Assembly: GCA_002299125.1 (NCBI GenBank)
Contig: DBNU01000153.1
Span: 1 to 12,216, forward strand
Length of the DNA stretch: 12,216 bases
Source: Proteobacteria bacterium UBA664
GTDB lineage: Bacteria > Pseudomonadota > Gammaproteobacteria > UBA7966
Direction: 5' to 3'
Shown: positions 1 through 6,565 of the stretch, one piece after another
Layout of the letters: the number at the start of each line of letters is the position of its first letter
Position numbering within the stretch: the stretch's first letter is position 1
Made by a program: the position numbers and the translations under genes
The notes under the pieces: generated by a model
The model's input: the letters and a program-made list of their open reading frames with translations, nothing else
The model's database searches: none
What the model was told of the DNA's origin: nothing

Positions 1-2
1 TC

Positions 3-806
3 CTCATCGTCCTCGTGCTCGGCCTCATCGAAGGCCTCACGGAATTCCTGCCTATCTCCAGCACCGGGCACCTGATCATCGCCGCCGACCTCTTGGGCTA
101 CACCGGGGCCCGGGCCGACACCTTCAAGATCGTCATCCAACTCGGCGCCATCCTCGCCGTCTGCTGGCACTACCGGCGCAAGCTCGGCGCCATCCTGCGC
201 GGTCTCGGGCGCGAGCCGGGCGCCAATGCCCTCACGCTGAACCTGCTGCTCGCCTTCCTGCCGGCTGCGTTCCTCGGGCTCATCTTCCGCGAGGAGATCA
301 AGACCGTGCTCTTCGACCCGATGGTGGTGGCGGTGTCGCTGGTGCTGGGCGGCATCGTGATGCTCATCATCGAGGCGCGCGCCCCCGCGGCCCACACCCA
401 CGCGCTCGAGGACGTCGGCCGTTATCAGGCGCTCAAGATCGGCTGCGCGCAGGCCCTGGCGCTGGTCCCCGGGGTCTCGCGCTCAGGTGCCACCATCATG
501 GGTGCACGTGTGTTCGGGCTCTCCCATCGGGCGGCGACCGAGTTCTCCTTCTTTCTCGCCATCCCGACCATGTTCGCGGCCACCACCTACGACCTCTACA
601 AATCCATGCACCTGCTGCTGGCGGAGGACATCCTGCTGTTCTCCGTCGGCTTCCTCGCCGCCTTCGCAAGCGGGCTCCTCGCCGTGCGCCTCTTCCTGCG
701 CTACGTGGGCAACCACGGCTTCGTGGCCTTCGCTTGGTACCGGATCCTGTTCGGCCTGGTCTGCGCGGTGTACTTCAGTACCTTCGACGTCGCCCCGCTC
801 GACTGA
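3..806 (+). CDS. uppP: Undecaprenyl-diphosphatase UppP (BacA), 5' end cut by window edge
   Basis: Integral membrane enzyme that removes a phosphate from undecaprenyl pyrophosphate, recycling the lipid carrier for peptidoglycan and other surface polymers; overproduction in this family gives bacitracin resistance. Two family signatures are visible: the N-terminal segment EGLTEFLPISSTGHL (about positions 30-74) and the second box PGVSRSGAT (about 466-492), which supply the catalytic Glu, His, Ser and Arg residues. The rest is a series of hydrophobic helices, as expected of this 260-280 residue family. The frame is open to the left edge and the family usually has five to ten residues before VLGLIEG, so the true start lies just outside; the GTG at 15 is internal to the conserved segment and not a credible start. 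It stops at 804-806. No clear terminator follows; the next gene begins 34 bases later with its own ribosome binding site. Confidence 0.95.
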   Translation, partial: LIVLVLGLIEGLTEFLPISSTGHLIIAADLLGYTGARADTFKIVIQLGAILAVCWHYRRKLGAILRGLGREPGANALTLNLLLAFLPAAFLGLIFREEIKTVLFDPMVVAVSLVLGGIVMLIIEARAPAAHTHALEDVGRYQALKIGCAQALALVPGVSRSGATIMGARVFGLSHRAATEFSFFLAIPTMFAATTYDLYKSMHLLLAEDILLFSVGFLAAFASGLLAVRLFLRYVGNHGFVAFAWYRILFGLVCAVYFSTFDVAPLD

Positions 807-826
807 GGGCGGGTGTGGCCGGCCGT

Positions 827-833
827 GGAGGAG
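827..833 (+). promoter_or_regulatory. Strong ribosome binding site for the antitoxin gene
   Basis: GGAGGAG lies seven bases before the ATG at 841. It favours that start over the ATGs at 877 and 880, whose nearest purine-rich stretch (AAGG at 861-864) is 12 bases or more away. Confidence 0.6.
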
Positions 834-840
834 AGCTCAA

Positions 841-1104
841 ATGAAGCGCCGGATCCAGCCAAGGCAAGCGCGTACCATGATGGATACCCAGCAGATTGTT
901 GCGGCCTTCCGAGGACTTCCGGCCGAGGTGCGGGCTCGCCTGGTCGAGGATCTGTGGGACGAGGTCGCGAGAGAACTGGAGCAGCGGTCATTGAGTGAGG
1001 CGCAACGACACCTGTTGGACGAGCGACTCCGGCAGCATGAAGAGACGCCCACCGATGTGGAGGCCTGGGAGGCAGTACGGGACGATCTTCTCCGTGACCT
1101 GTGA
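841..1104 (+). CDS. Addiction-module antitoxin (unstable antitoxin family)
   Basis: An 87-residue acidic, helical protein resembling the small 'putative addiction module' antitoxins (Pfam Unstab_antitox type). The core LVEDLWDEVARELE (about residues 34-47), followed by a charged helix ending in a Trp-containing segment (EAWEAVRDDLL), matches the usual plan of a leucine/tryptophan helix and a C-terminal tail that wraps the toxin. The start at 841 is chosen for its ribosome binding site; the family usually begins nearer residue 13 (ATG at 877 or 880), so the first 12 basic residues could be untranslated. Its stop overlaps the toxin start by four bases (GTGA at 1101-1104), so the two are translated together. 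Base composition here looks less GC-rich than the pot genes, consistent with acquisition by transfer. Expected role: neutralise the toxin and probably repress the operon, although no DNA-binding fold is obvious. Confidence 0.75.
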   Translation: MKRRIQPRQARTMMDTQQIVAAFRGLPAEVRARLVEDLWDEVARELEQRSLSEAQRHLLDERLRQHEETPTDVEAWEAVRDDLLRDL

Positions 1105-1412
1105 CCTACCGACTGGTTGTCAGGGGGCAAGCAAAGACCGACATCCGGGAAGCCGCCCGATGGTACGAAAGGCAGCGCGCGGGCCTCGGTCGTGCATTCG
1201 TCCAGCAACTCGATACGCTTCTTGATCGCGTTCGCCTGAACCCGACGCAACATCAAATCGTCTACCGAAAGGTGTGTCGAGCTATCCCGCGCAGGTTTCC
1301 CTACGGGGTGTTCTACCGCATCGACGGATCGGGGGTTCTCGTGTTTGCAGTCGTGCATCTGCATCGCGATCCGTCCACCTGGCAAGATCGCGAGGCGAGC
1401 CGAGAAGGCTGA
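1101..1412 (+). CDS. ParE/RelE-superfamily toxin
   Basis: A 103-residue basic protein of the ParE/RelE fold. Visible marks: a beta strand at the start (YRLVVRGQAKTDI), the helix AARWYERQRAGLGRAFVQQLD (about 18-38), the segment NPTQHQIVYRKVCRAI (about 47-62), the family-typical RRFPYGVFYRI (about 64-74), and the end strand VFAVVHLHRDPSTW. Wording such as RRFPYGVFYR and HRDPSTW is closer to the ParE 'plasmid stabilization' branch than to ribosome-dependent RelE, so gyrase or another target is as likely as mRNA; the target cannot be read from sequence. The GTG start at 1101 overlaps the antitoxin stop, giving translational coupling with the antitoxin made first. The length is normal, and the gene looks intact. 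The stop codon lies inside an attC-like hairpin (1407-1473). Confidence 0.85.
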   Translation: MTYRLVVRGQAKTDIREAARWYERQRAGLGRAFVQQLDTLLDRVRLNPTQHQIVYRKVCRAIPRRFPYGVFYRIDGSGVLVFAVVHLHRDPSTWQDREASREG

Positions 1413-1473
1413 CAGCGGCATGCAGCGGACGGCGCTTCGCTTCGCCGACGATGCAGGGCCTCGTTGGTTGGGG
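1407..1473 (+). repeat. attC-like imperfect hairpin overlapping the toxin stop codon
   Basis: The segment can fold on itself: CGGCG (1430-1434) pairs with CGCCG (1443-1447) around an eight-base loop, and GCAT (1418-1421) pairs with ATGC (1451-1454). The outer ends CTGAC (1409-1413) and GTTGG (1463-1467) pair with two G-T wobbles. This nested, bulged layout ending in a GTT core right after a cassette-sized gene is the plan of integron attC sites. The outer boxes fit the attC consensus (RYYYAAC and GTTRRRY) poorly, so it is at best a decayed site. It could instead be an unrelated repeat or a weak transcription stop. Confidence 0.3.
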
Positions 1474-1517
1474 CTGTGTCGCCGGATTCACTGTTGAATT
1501 ACTGTGAGAGCGACGTG

Positions 1518-1598
1518 ACGCTGAGCGATCTGGTGCGCCAGATCAGGGGCCCGCGCAACCGGGTCACGCAGATCATCCACGGCCGACACGGTATCGCT
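1518..1598 (+). pseudogene. Remnant of a HigA-type helix-turn-helix antitoxin
   Basis: Read in the frame of 1518, this stretch gives TLSDLVRQI followed by PRNRVTQIIHGRHGIA. That lines up without gaps with the DNA-binding helix-turn-helix of HigA/VapI antitoxins, where the recognition part usually reads like PRNRI-EI-NGRRGI. The conserved N-terminal part (a His-Pro-Gly-Glu segment in the family) and the C-terminal part after GIT-ADTALRL are both missing, and other frames do not recover them. About 27 residues of the usual 95-100 remain. It is therefore a broken antitoxin, with no partner HigB toxin visible. A short, functional open reading frame (from 1464) cannot be excluded but is unlikely. 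Confidence 0.5.
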
Positions 1599-1740
1599 GG
1601 GGGCCGTCTTCAGGGTTCGCGTGGGCAACGGCGGCGTTTGTGTGGCGTGGCAGTTCCCAATCCTCACCCCAATCCCCGCAGGCGGGGCTTGCATCGGGCA
1701 CACTGCCGTCATCTCCCGCACGTGCTTGATCGGGTAAGGC

Positions 1741-1769
1741 TTTACAGCCGGCCCGGCCTTTCGTAGCGT
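1741..1769 (+). promoter_or_regulatory. Weak sigma-70-like promoter candidate before potF
   Basis: TTTACA (1741-1746), one mismatch from the -35 consensus, is followed after 17 bases by TAGCGT (1764-1769), which keeps only the first, second and last bases of the -10 box. It lies 48 bases before the potF start. The spacing is right but the -10 is poor, so this is only a candidate. Confidence 0.2.
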
Positions 1770-1817
1770 TATGGCTCGCGTGCGCCTGCCGCGCGCCAGT
1801 CCCGGAGTCCACCCGCA

Positions 1818-2945
1818 ATGTCCCGACGCCGCTGGCCTGACGCCGTCGCGCGCCTGCTTGGCTGCCTGCTCGCCCCCGCTCTGCTCGTGAGCGCAAGCCC
1901 GGTCGTGGCCGCCGAGGAGCCCGTCCTCAACATCCTCAACTGGTCCGACTACATCGCCCCGGGCACCATTCCTGCCTTCGAGGCCGAGACCGGGATCCGG
2001 GTGCGCTACGACGTTTTCGATGCCAACGAGGTGCTGGAGGCGAAGTTGCTGGCCGGGCGCAGCGGCTACGACATCGTCGTGCCCTCGGCCCACTTCGTGG
2101 CGCGGCAGATCGCGGCCGGGGTGTTCCAGCCCCTCGATCGCGCACGTCTGCCGGGTCTTGCCAACCTCGATCCCGAGGTCATGCGCACGCTCGCGGCCTA
2201 CGATCCGGGCAATGCCCACGTCGTCCCCTGGCTCTGGGGCACGACCGGCCTTGGCTACAACGTGGCTGCGGTCGAAGAGCGGCTGGGCGGCACGCCGCCT
2301 GCGAGCTGGCAACTGCTGCTCGACCCCGCCAACGCCGCGCGCCTGGCGGACTGCGGCATCGCCCTGCTGGATGCGCCCATGGAGGTGATCCCGTCGGTGC
2401 TCATCGGTCTGGGCCTGCCACCGAACAGCGAGGACCCGGCCCACCTGGATCGCGCCTTCGCCGCCCTCGAGGCCATCCGCCCGCATATCCGCTACTTCCA
2501 CTCCGGGCAATACATCAACGACCTCGCCAACGGCGAGATCTGCCTGGCCCTGGGCTACAGCGGCGACATCCTCATGGCCCGTGCCCGCGCCGAGGAGGCC
2601 GCCGTCGTCCAGACGCTGCGTTACGTGATCCCGCAGGAGGGCGCACTCGTCTGGTTCGATGTCCTCGCCATCCCGAAGGACGCCCGGCAGCCCGGCAATG
2701 CGCATCGCTTCATCGAGTTCATCCTGCGGCCCGAGGTGATCGCGGAGGTGAGCAACGCCGTCCGCTACGCCAACGCCAACCTGAAGGCCACAGCGCTCGT
2801 GGACGAGGCCATCCGCATGGACCCCGGCATCTATCCCGACGCGGCCCTGCGCGCCCGGCTGGTCGCGAATCTGCCCCATGGGCCGAAATTCGAGCGGCGC
2901 ATCAACCGCGCCTGGTCGCGCCTGAAGGCCGGTCGCGCGCGATGA
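1818..2945 (+). CDS. potF: Periplasmic putrescine/polyamine-binding protein PotF
   Basis: Solute-binding protein of a polyamine ABC importer, 375 residues. It has an N-terminal signal peptide (basic start, hydrophobic stretch about 12-31, likely cut near VVAA/EEP). The mature part begins with LNILNWSDYIAPGTIPAFE, the typical opening of PotF/PotD, where the Trp-Ser-Asp segment contacts the ligand. Further PotF-like segments are YDVFDANEVLEAKLLAG, DIVVPSAHFVARQ, the hinge region with GDILMARARAEEA, WFDVLAIP with the ligand-binding Asp, and RYANANLKAT. Close agreement with E. coli PotF along the length favours putrescine over spermidine. One pocket position differs: the Trp before the conserved GD in PotF appears here as Tyr (GYSGD), so the exact ligand is open. 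A GGAG at 1804-1807 precedes the ATG by ten bases. Its stop overlaps the potG start (ATGA). Confidence 0.92.
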   Translation: MSRRRWPDAVARLLGCLLAPALLVSASPVVAAEEPVLNILNWSDYIAPGTIPAFEAETGIRVRYDVFDANEVLEAKLLAGRSGYDIVVPSAHFVARQIAAGVFQPLDRARLPGLANLDPEVMRTLAAYDPGNAHVVPWLWGTTGLGYNVAAVEERLGGTPPASWQLLLDPANAARLADCGIALLDAPMEVIPSVLIGLGLPPNSEDPAHLDRAFAALEAIRPHIRYFHSGQYINDLANGEICLALGYSGDILMARARAEEAAVVQTLRYVIPQEGALVWFDVLAIPKDARQPGNAHRFIEFILRPEVIAEVSNAVRYANANLKATALVDEAIRMDPGIYPDAALRARLVANLPHGPKFERRINRAWSRLKAGRAR

Positions 2946-4087
2946 GTACCGCCGGGGGACAGGTGATGCCAACAGGCGCGGACGTGGCCGGGGGGGCGGC
3001 GCTGGCGCTTCGCTCCGTGAGCCGCCGCTATGGCGAGGTGCGGGCGGTGGACGATGTCTCGCTGGCGGTCGGGGCGGGCGAGATCTTCTGCCTGCTCGGT
3101 GCCTCGGGCAGTGGCAAGACCACCCTCCTGCGGCTGCTCGCCGGTTTCGAGGTGCCGAGCGCGGGCGACATCTTCATCGCCGGTCGGCGCATGAATGACG
3201 TCCCGCCCTACCGCCGGCCGGTCAATCTGATGTTCCAGCAGTACGCGCTCTTTCCGCACCTCACGGTGGCGGAGAACGTCGCCTATGGCCTGCAGCGCGA
3301 GGGCCTGCCGCGAGCGGAGATCCGCACACGGGTCGGCGAGATGCTGGCGCGGGTCGCCCTCGGGGGGCTCGAGCGGCGGCTGCCCCAGCAGCTTTCCGGT
3401 GGCCAGCAACAGCGTGTAGCGCTGGCGCGGGCCCTGGTGAAGCGGCCGCGGCTGCTGCTGCTCGACGAGCCGCTGGGGGCGCTGGATCGGCGTCTGCGCG
3501 AACAGACCCAGTTCGAACTGGTGAACCTGCAGGAGAGTCTCGGCGTGACCTTCCTGGTCGTCACCCACGATCAGGACGAGGCCATGCGGCTCGGTAGCCG
3601 CATCGGTGTCATGGACCGGGGTCGGATCGTGCAGGTCGGCACGCCGCGCGAGGTCTACGAGTTTCCCGCGAGCCGTTTCGTCGCCGATTTCGTCGGCAGC
3701 GTGAACCTCATCGAAGTCGCGAATCTCGTGGCTGGCCCGGAGGGCTGGCGCGCCGAGGCCCCCGCTCTGGGCTGCCGGCTGCGTCTGCCGGCTGCACCGC
3801 TGCCCGGCGGACGCCCGCCGGTTGCCGTGGCCCTGCGTCCGGAGAAGGTGCGTCTGAGCGTGATCGGCGATCGCGAGGCGACCGCGGGCGAGAACGCCGT
3901 CGTCGGGACGATCGAGGAGATCGCCTACCTCGGCGATGCCACCAACTACCTCATCCGCACCACGACCGGTGTGCCACTGCGCGCCACCTGCCTGAACACC
4001 GCGCATGTGGCGGCCGAGGGTCTGCGCTGGGGTGATGCAGTCGGCTGCGACTGGCCCGCCGAGGCCCTCGTGCCGCTGGCGGAGTAG
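2942..4087 (+). CDS. potG: Polyamine ABC transporter ATPase PotG
   Basis: Cytoplasmic ATP-hydrolysing subunit that powers the PotHI channel; 381 residues, normal for PotG/PotA. All ATPase elements are present in order: Walker A GASGSGKTT (53-61), Q-loop at FQQYALF (98-104), ABC signature LSGGQQQR (151-158), Walker B LLLLDEP (171-177), D-loop GALD (179-182) and the switch His in VVTHDQDEA (H209). The C-terminal third (about 250-381), with FVGSVNLIEV and RPEKVRLS, is the regulatory TOBE domain typical of MalK/PotA-type importers. The ATG at 2942 overlaps the potF stop, arguing for coupled translation. A later in-frame ATG at 2966 is possible, since the first 20 residues are not part of the conserved domain. 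Confidence 0.94.
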   Translation: MSTAGGQVMPTGADVAGGAALALRSVSRRYGEVRAVDDVSLAVGAGEIFCLLGASGSGKTTLLRLLAGFEVPSAGDIFIAGRRMNDVPPYRRPVNLMFQQYALFPHLTVAENVAYGLQREGLPRAEIRTRVGEMLARVALGGLERRLPQQLSGGQQQRVALARALVKRPRLLLLDEPLGALDRRLREQTQFELVNLQESLGVTFLVVTHDQDEAMRLGSRIGVMDRGRIVQVGTPREVYEFPASRFVADFVGSVNLIEVANLVAGPEGWRAEAPALGCRLRLPAAPLPGGRPPVAVALRPEKVRLSVIGDREATAGENAVVGTIEEIAYLGDATNYLIRTTTGVPLRATCLNTAHVAAEGLRWGDAVGCDWPAEALVPLAE

Positions 4088-4091
4088 GGCG

Positions 4092-5048
4092 ATGGCTACG
4101 TCTCCAGCCGAGCGTACGCTACGCCCCCTGCGTTCCCGCCGCGGACTGGCCTGGCTGCTGGCCGCGCCGCTCGCCTGGCTCGTCGTGTTCCTGGCCCTGC
4201 CTGTCGCCATCGTCTTCTCCATCTCACTGGCGCAGCAGACGCTCGCCATGCCGCCCTACACGCCGATCCTCGTCTGGGATGCCGTGGAGGGTCTGCGAGT
4301 GGACGTGACCCTCGAGCACTACGCCTTCCTCATCGAGGACCCTTTCTACCTGGAGGCCCTGCTCGGTTCGCTCGGCATGGCCGCGAGCACCACCCTCATC
4401 TGTCTGCTGATCGCCTTCCCCATGGCGCACGCGATGGCCACCGCCCCGGCGCGCTGGCGTGCGGCGATGCTGCTGGCGGTGATACTGCCCTTCTGGACCA
4501 GTTTCCTGCTGCGGGTCTACGCCTGGACCGGGCTGCTCGCCGGCCGCGGCCCCATCAATCAGATGCTGCTGGCCCTCGGCCTCATCGATTCCCCGCTGCC
4601 GCTCATGAACAGCAACCTCGCGGTGCAGATCGGTCTGGTCTACGCCTACCTGCCCTTCATGGTGCTGCCGCTCTATGCGGCGCTCGATCGCTTCGATGGC
4701 AGTCTGCTCGAGGCCGCCGCCGACCTCGGTGCCACGCCCTGGACGGCCTTCCGCACGGTCACGCTGCCACTGGTATGGCCCGGGGTCCTCGCCGGCTCGG
4801 CGTTGGTGTTCATTCCGGTGACCGGCGAGTTCGTCATCCCGGATCTGCTCGGCGGGGCGGACACCCTGATGCTCGGCAAGGTGCTGTGGGAGGAATTCTT
4901 TGCCAACCGCGCCTGGCCACAGGCCGCAGCGGTGGCCGTGTGCATGCTCCTGCTCGTGGCGCTGCCGGGCCTGCTGCGCGCGGCCTGGGAGTTCGTCCGT
5001 GGTCAGCGGCAAGGGGTGCCGGCTGTTGCGGCCCGGGGGGGGCACTGA
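4092..5048 (+). CDS. potH: Polyamine ABC transporter permease PotH
   Basis: Inner-membrane permease of the polyamine importer, 318 residues with about six hydrophobic helices; the first is LAWLLAAPLAWLVVFLALPV. The cytoplasmic EAA loop that docks on the ATPase is clear at about residues 207-228 (EAAADLGATPWTAF then RTVTLPL). The segment ALVFIPVTGEFVIPDLLGG near the end of the transmembrane core is characteristic of the PotB/PotH branch. The ATG at 4092 was chosen because GGAG at 4081-4084 precedes it by seven bases and it begins four bases after the potG stop; the frame is open further upstream, but that part lies inside potG. Its stop overlaps the potI start (TGATG). Confidence 0.93.
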   Translation: MATSPAERTLRPLRSRRGLAWLLAAPLAWLVVFLALPVAIVFSISLAQQTLAMPPYTPILVWDAVEGLRVDVTLEHYAFLIEDPFYLEALLGSLGMAASTTLICLLIAFPMAHAMATAPARWRAAMLLAVILPFWTSFLLRVYAWTGLLAGRGPINQMLLALGLIDSPLPLMNSNLAVQIGLVYAYLPFMVLPLYAALDRFDGSLLEAAADLGATPWTAFRTVTLPLVWPGVLAGSALVFIPVTGEFVIPDLLGGADTLMLGKVLWEEFFANRAWPQAAAVAVCMLLLVALPGLLRAAWEFVRGQRQGVPAVAARGGH

Positions 5049-5869
5049 TGCGCGGGGCCCTGCCACGCTCACGCGCCGCCCTGGTGGGCTTTCTGCTCGG
5101 TGCGCTCTTCCTGTGGTTGCCCATCGTCTCGCTGGTGGTCTACTCCTTCAACGCCTCGAAGCTGGTGACGGTCTGGGCCGGTTTCTCGCTCCGCTGGTAC
5201 GCCGCCCTCTGGCAGGAACGCGCCCTGCTCGAGGCGGCCTGGCTGAGCCTCTGTGTGGCGCTGATGTCTGCCCTGCTCGCCACCGTGCTGGGCACCCTGC
5301 TGGCCCTCGCGCTGGCGCGCCACCGGCGCTTCCGTGGGCGCTTTCTGGTCGGCTGGCTGGTCGGTGCGCCCCTGGTGATGCCCGAGGTGTTGCTGGGTCT
5401 CTCATTGCTGCTGTTGTTCGTGAGCCTGGAACAGCTGATCGGCTGGCCGGCCGGCCGCGGCCTGGTGACGCTGGTGATCGCCCATGCCACCGTCGCCCTC
5501 GCCTACGTGACGGTCGTGGTGTCGAGCCGGCTGGAACGTCTTGATCCGCGGCTGGAGGAGGCAGCGCTCGATCTGGGTGCCGGGCCGCTCGCGGCCTTCT
5601 TCACGGTGACGCTGCCCCTGCTCGCCCCTGCAGTCATGGCGGGTGCGCTGCTGGCCTTCACGTTGTCGCTCGATGACCTCGTCATCGCGAGCTTCGTCTC
5701 CGGGCCGGGTGCCAACACCCTCCCCATGGTGGTGTACTCGAAGGTGCGCCTCGGTCTGAGTCCGGTCGTCAACGCGCTGGCTACGCTCTGGCTCGCCGGG
5801 GTGCTGATCCTCGCCCTGATCGCCTTTCGCCTCTGGCGGGCGGCACGTACGTCGCCCGACGGGGTCTGA
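5048..5869 (+). CDS. potI: Polyamine ABC transporter permease PotI
   Basis: Second permease of the importer, 273 residues, close to the usual 280 of PotI/PotC. About six membrane helices are seen, beginning with ALVGFLLGALFLWLPIVSLV, followed by the family-typical YSFNASK. The EAA loop lies at about residues 170-191 (EEAALDLGAGPLAAF, then FTVTLPLL) and is followed by LAFTLSLDDLVIASFVSGPG, a strongly conserved segment of PotC/PotI. The ATG at 5048 shares one base with the potH stop. A G-rich run (5034-5041) just upstream can act as ribosome binding site. This completes the same F-G-H-I order as E. coli potFGHI, so the four products should form one importer: binding protein, PotG dimer and a PotH/PotI channel. 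Confidence 0.93.
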   Translation: MRGALPRSRAALVGFLLGALFLWLPIVSLVVYSFNASKLVTVWAGFSLRWYAALWQERALLEAAWLSLCVALMSALLATVLGTLLALALARHRRFRGRFLVGWLVGAPLVMPEVLLGLSLLLLFVSLEQLIGWPAGRGLVTLVIAHATVALAYVTVVVSSRLERLDPRLEEAALDLGAGPLAAFFTVTLPLLAPAVMAGALLAFTLSLDDLVIASFVSGPGANTLPMVVYSKVRLGLSPVVNALATLWLAGVLILALIAFRLWRAARTSPDGV

Positions 5870-5918
5870 TGTTCGGCTGTTCCACCCCCGTCTGAAGCCG
5901 ATCTGAAGGAGTACGCCC

Positions 5919-6482
5919 ATGCACTTCTCACCGCGTTCGCTGTGCGCCTCTATCCTCGCCATACTCGCCTCGTTCACCCCCGGGATTGCCATGGCTGATT
6001 GCCCTTCGGTCCTCGATTTCAGCAAGCGTCAGCTCGCCGGCAAGGAGCCCGTCAACCTCTGCGCGACCTACGCGGGCAAGGTGCTGCTGGTCGTCAACAC
6101 GGCCAGCCGCTGTGGCTTCACGCCCCAGTTCGAGGCGCTCGAGGCCCTGCACCAGCGCCTCGAGCAGCGGGGCTTCGCCGTGCTGGGTTTCCCCTCGAAC
6201 GACTTCTGGGGCCAGGACCCGGGCACGGAGGAGGAGATCGCCGAGTTCTGCCGCATGACCTACGGGGTGAAGTTCCCGATGTTCGAGAAGACCCACGCCG
6301 CCAAGGCGAAGGCCGACCCGTTCTATCGCGCACTCGCCGCTGCCGCGGGCGAATATCCGCAGTGGAACTTCCACAAGTACCTCATCGATCGCAGCGGCAA
6401 GGTTGTCGGCAGTTTCGGCAGCCGTACCCGACCGGACGACCCGGCCCTGCTGAAGCAAATCGAGACCCTGCTCAGCCAGTGA
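5919..6482 (+). CDS. Exported glutathione peroxidase family protein
   Basis: Thiol peroxidase of the GPx family (187 residues), reducing hydrogen peroxide and organic peroxides. The catalytic centre is visible: Cys65 in VNTASRCGFTPQF, Gln99 in FPSNDFWGQDPGT, and Trp149-Asn150 in WNFHKYLIDR. Cys111 in EEIAEFCRMTYGVKFP sits where thioredoxin-dependent GPx proteins carry the resolving cysteine, so thioredoxin-like reductants are more likely than glutathione. Residues 1-26 form a signal peptide (hydrophobic stretch from about 7 to 24, ending AMA before DC), which places the enzyme in the periplasm; many bacterial homologues (BtuE type) lack one. A clear AAGGAG (5906-5911) lies seven bases before the ATG. 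It follows potI by 49 bases without a visible terminator, so co-transcription with the polyamine importer is possible. Confidence 0.93.
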   Translation: MHFSPRSLCASILAILASFTPGIAMADCPSVLDFSKRQLAGKEPVNLCATYAGKVLLVVNTASRCGFTPQFEALEALHQRLEQRGFAVLGFPSNDFWGQDPGTEEEIAEFCRMTYGVKFPMFEKTHAAKAKADPFYRALAAAAGEYPQWNFHKYLIDRSGKVVGSFGSRTRPDDPALLKQIETLLSQ

Positions 6483-6512
6483 AGCGCAGACCGCTCAGTT
6501 TGTCGGGTTTGG

Positions 6513-6527
6513 CAGTCCGCCGGACTG
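6513..6527 (+). terminator. Small perfect hairpin after the peroxidase gene
   Basis: CAGTCC-GCC-GGACTG forms a six-base-pair stem with a three-base loop, 31 bases after the peroxidase stop. It is not followed by a T run, so it is a poor intrinsic terminator; it may serve as a weak terminator or an mRNA-end stabiliser. Confidence 0.3.
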
Positions 6528-6565
6528 ACTGGCCTCTGTCGCTCGAAGGCACGTGAGACTCACCG

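Larger units (their letters stand above)
1413..1817. other. 405-base interval without an intact gene
   Basis: Between the toxin and potF no reading frame looks real from start to stop. The interval contains the attC-like hairpin, a HigA-like protein remnant (1518-1598), a short GC hairpin (CCCCGCAGGCGGGG at 1674-1687, no T run), and the probable promoter region and ribosome binding site (GGAG at 1804-1807) of the pot operon. It looks like debris from small mobile modules plus the upstream control region of potF. Confidence 0.6.

Noticed and set aside
1674..1687. CCCCGCAGGCGGGG hairpin as a terminator
   Set aside because: The loop is very tight, no T run follows, and no intact gene lies just upstream.
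1488..2972. Long open frame of 494 codons on the minus strand across potF
   Set aside because: It lies opposite the clearly conserved potF and its translation shows no domain; high-GC coding DNA routinely gives such antisense frames.
2831..4249. 472-codon minus-strand open frame opposite potG
   Set aside because: Gln/Arg/His-rich with no recognisable fold; it mirrors the codon bias of potG.
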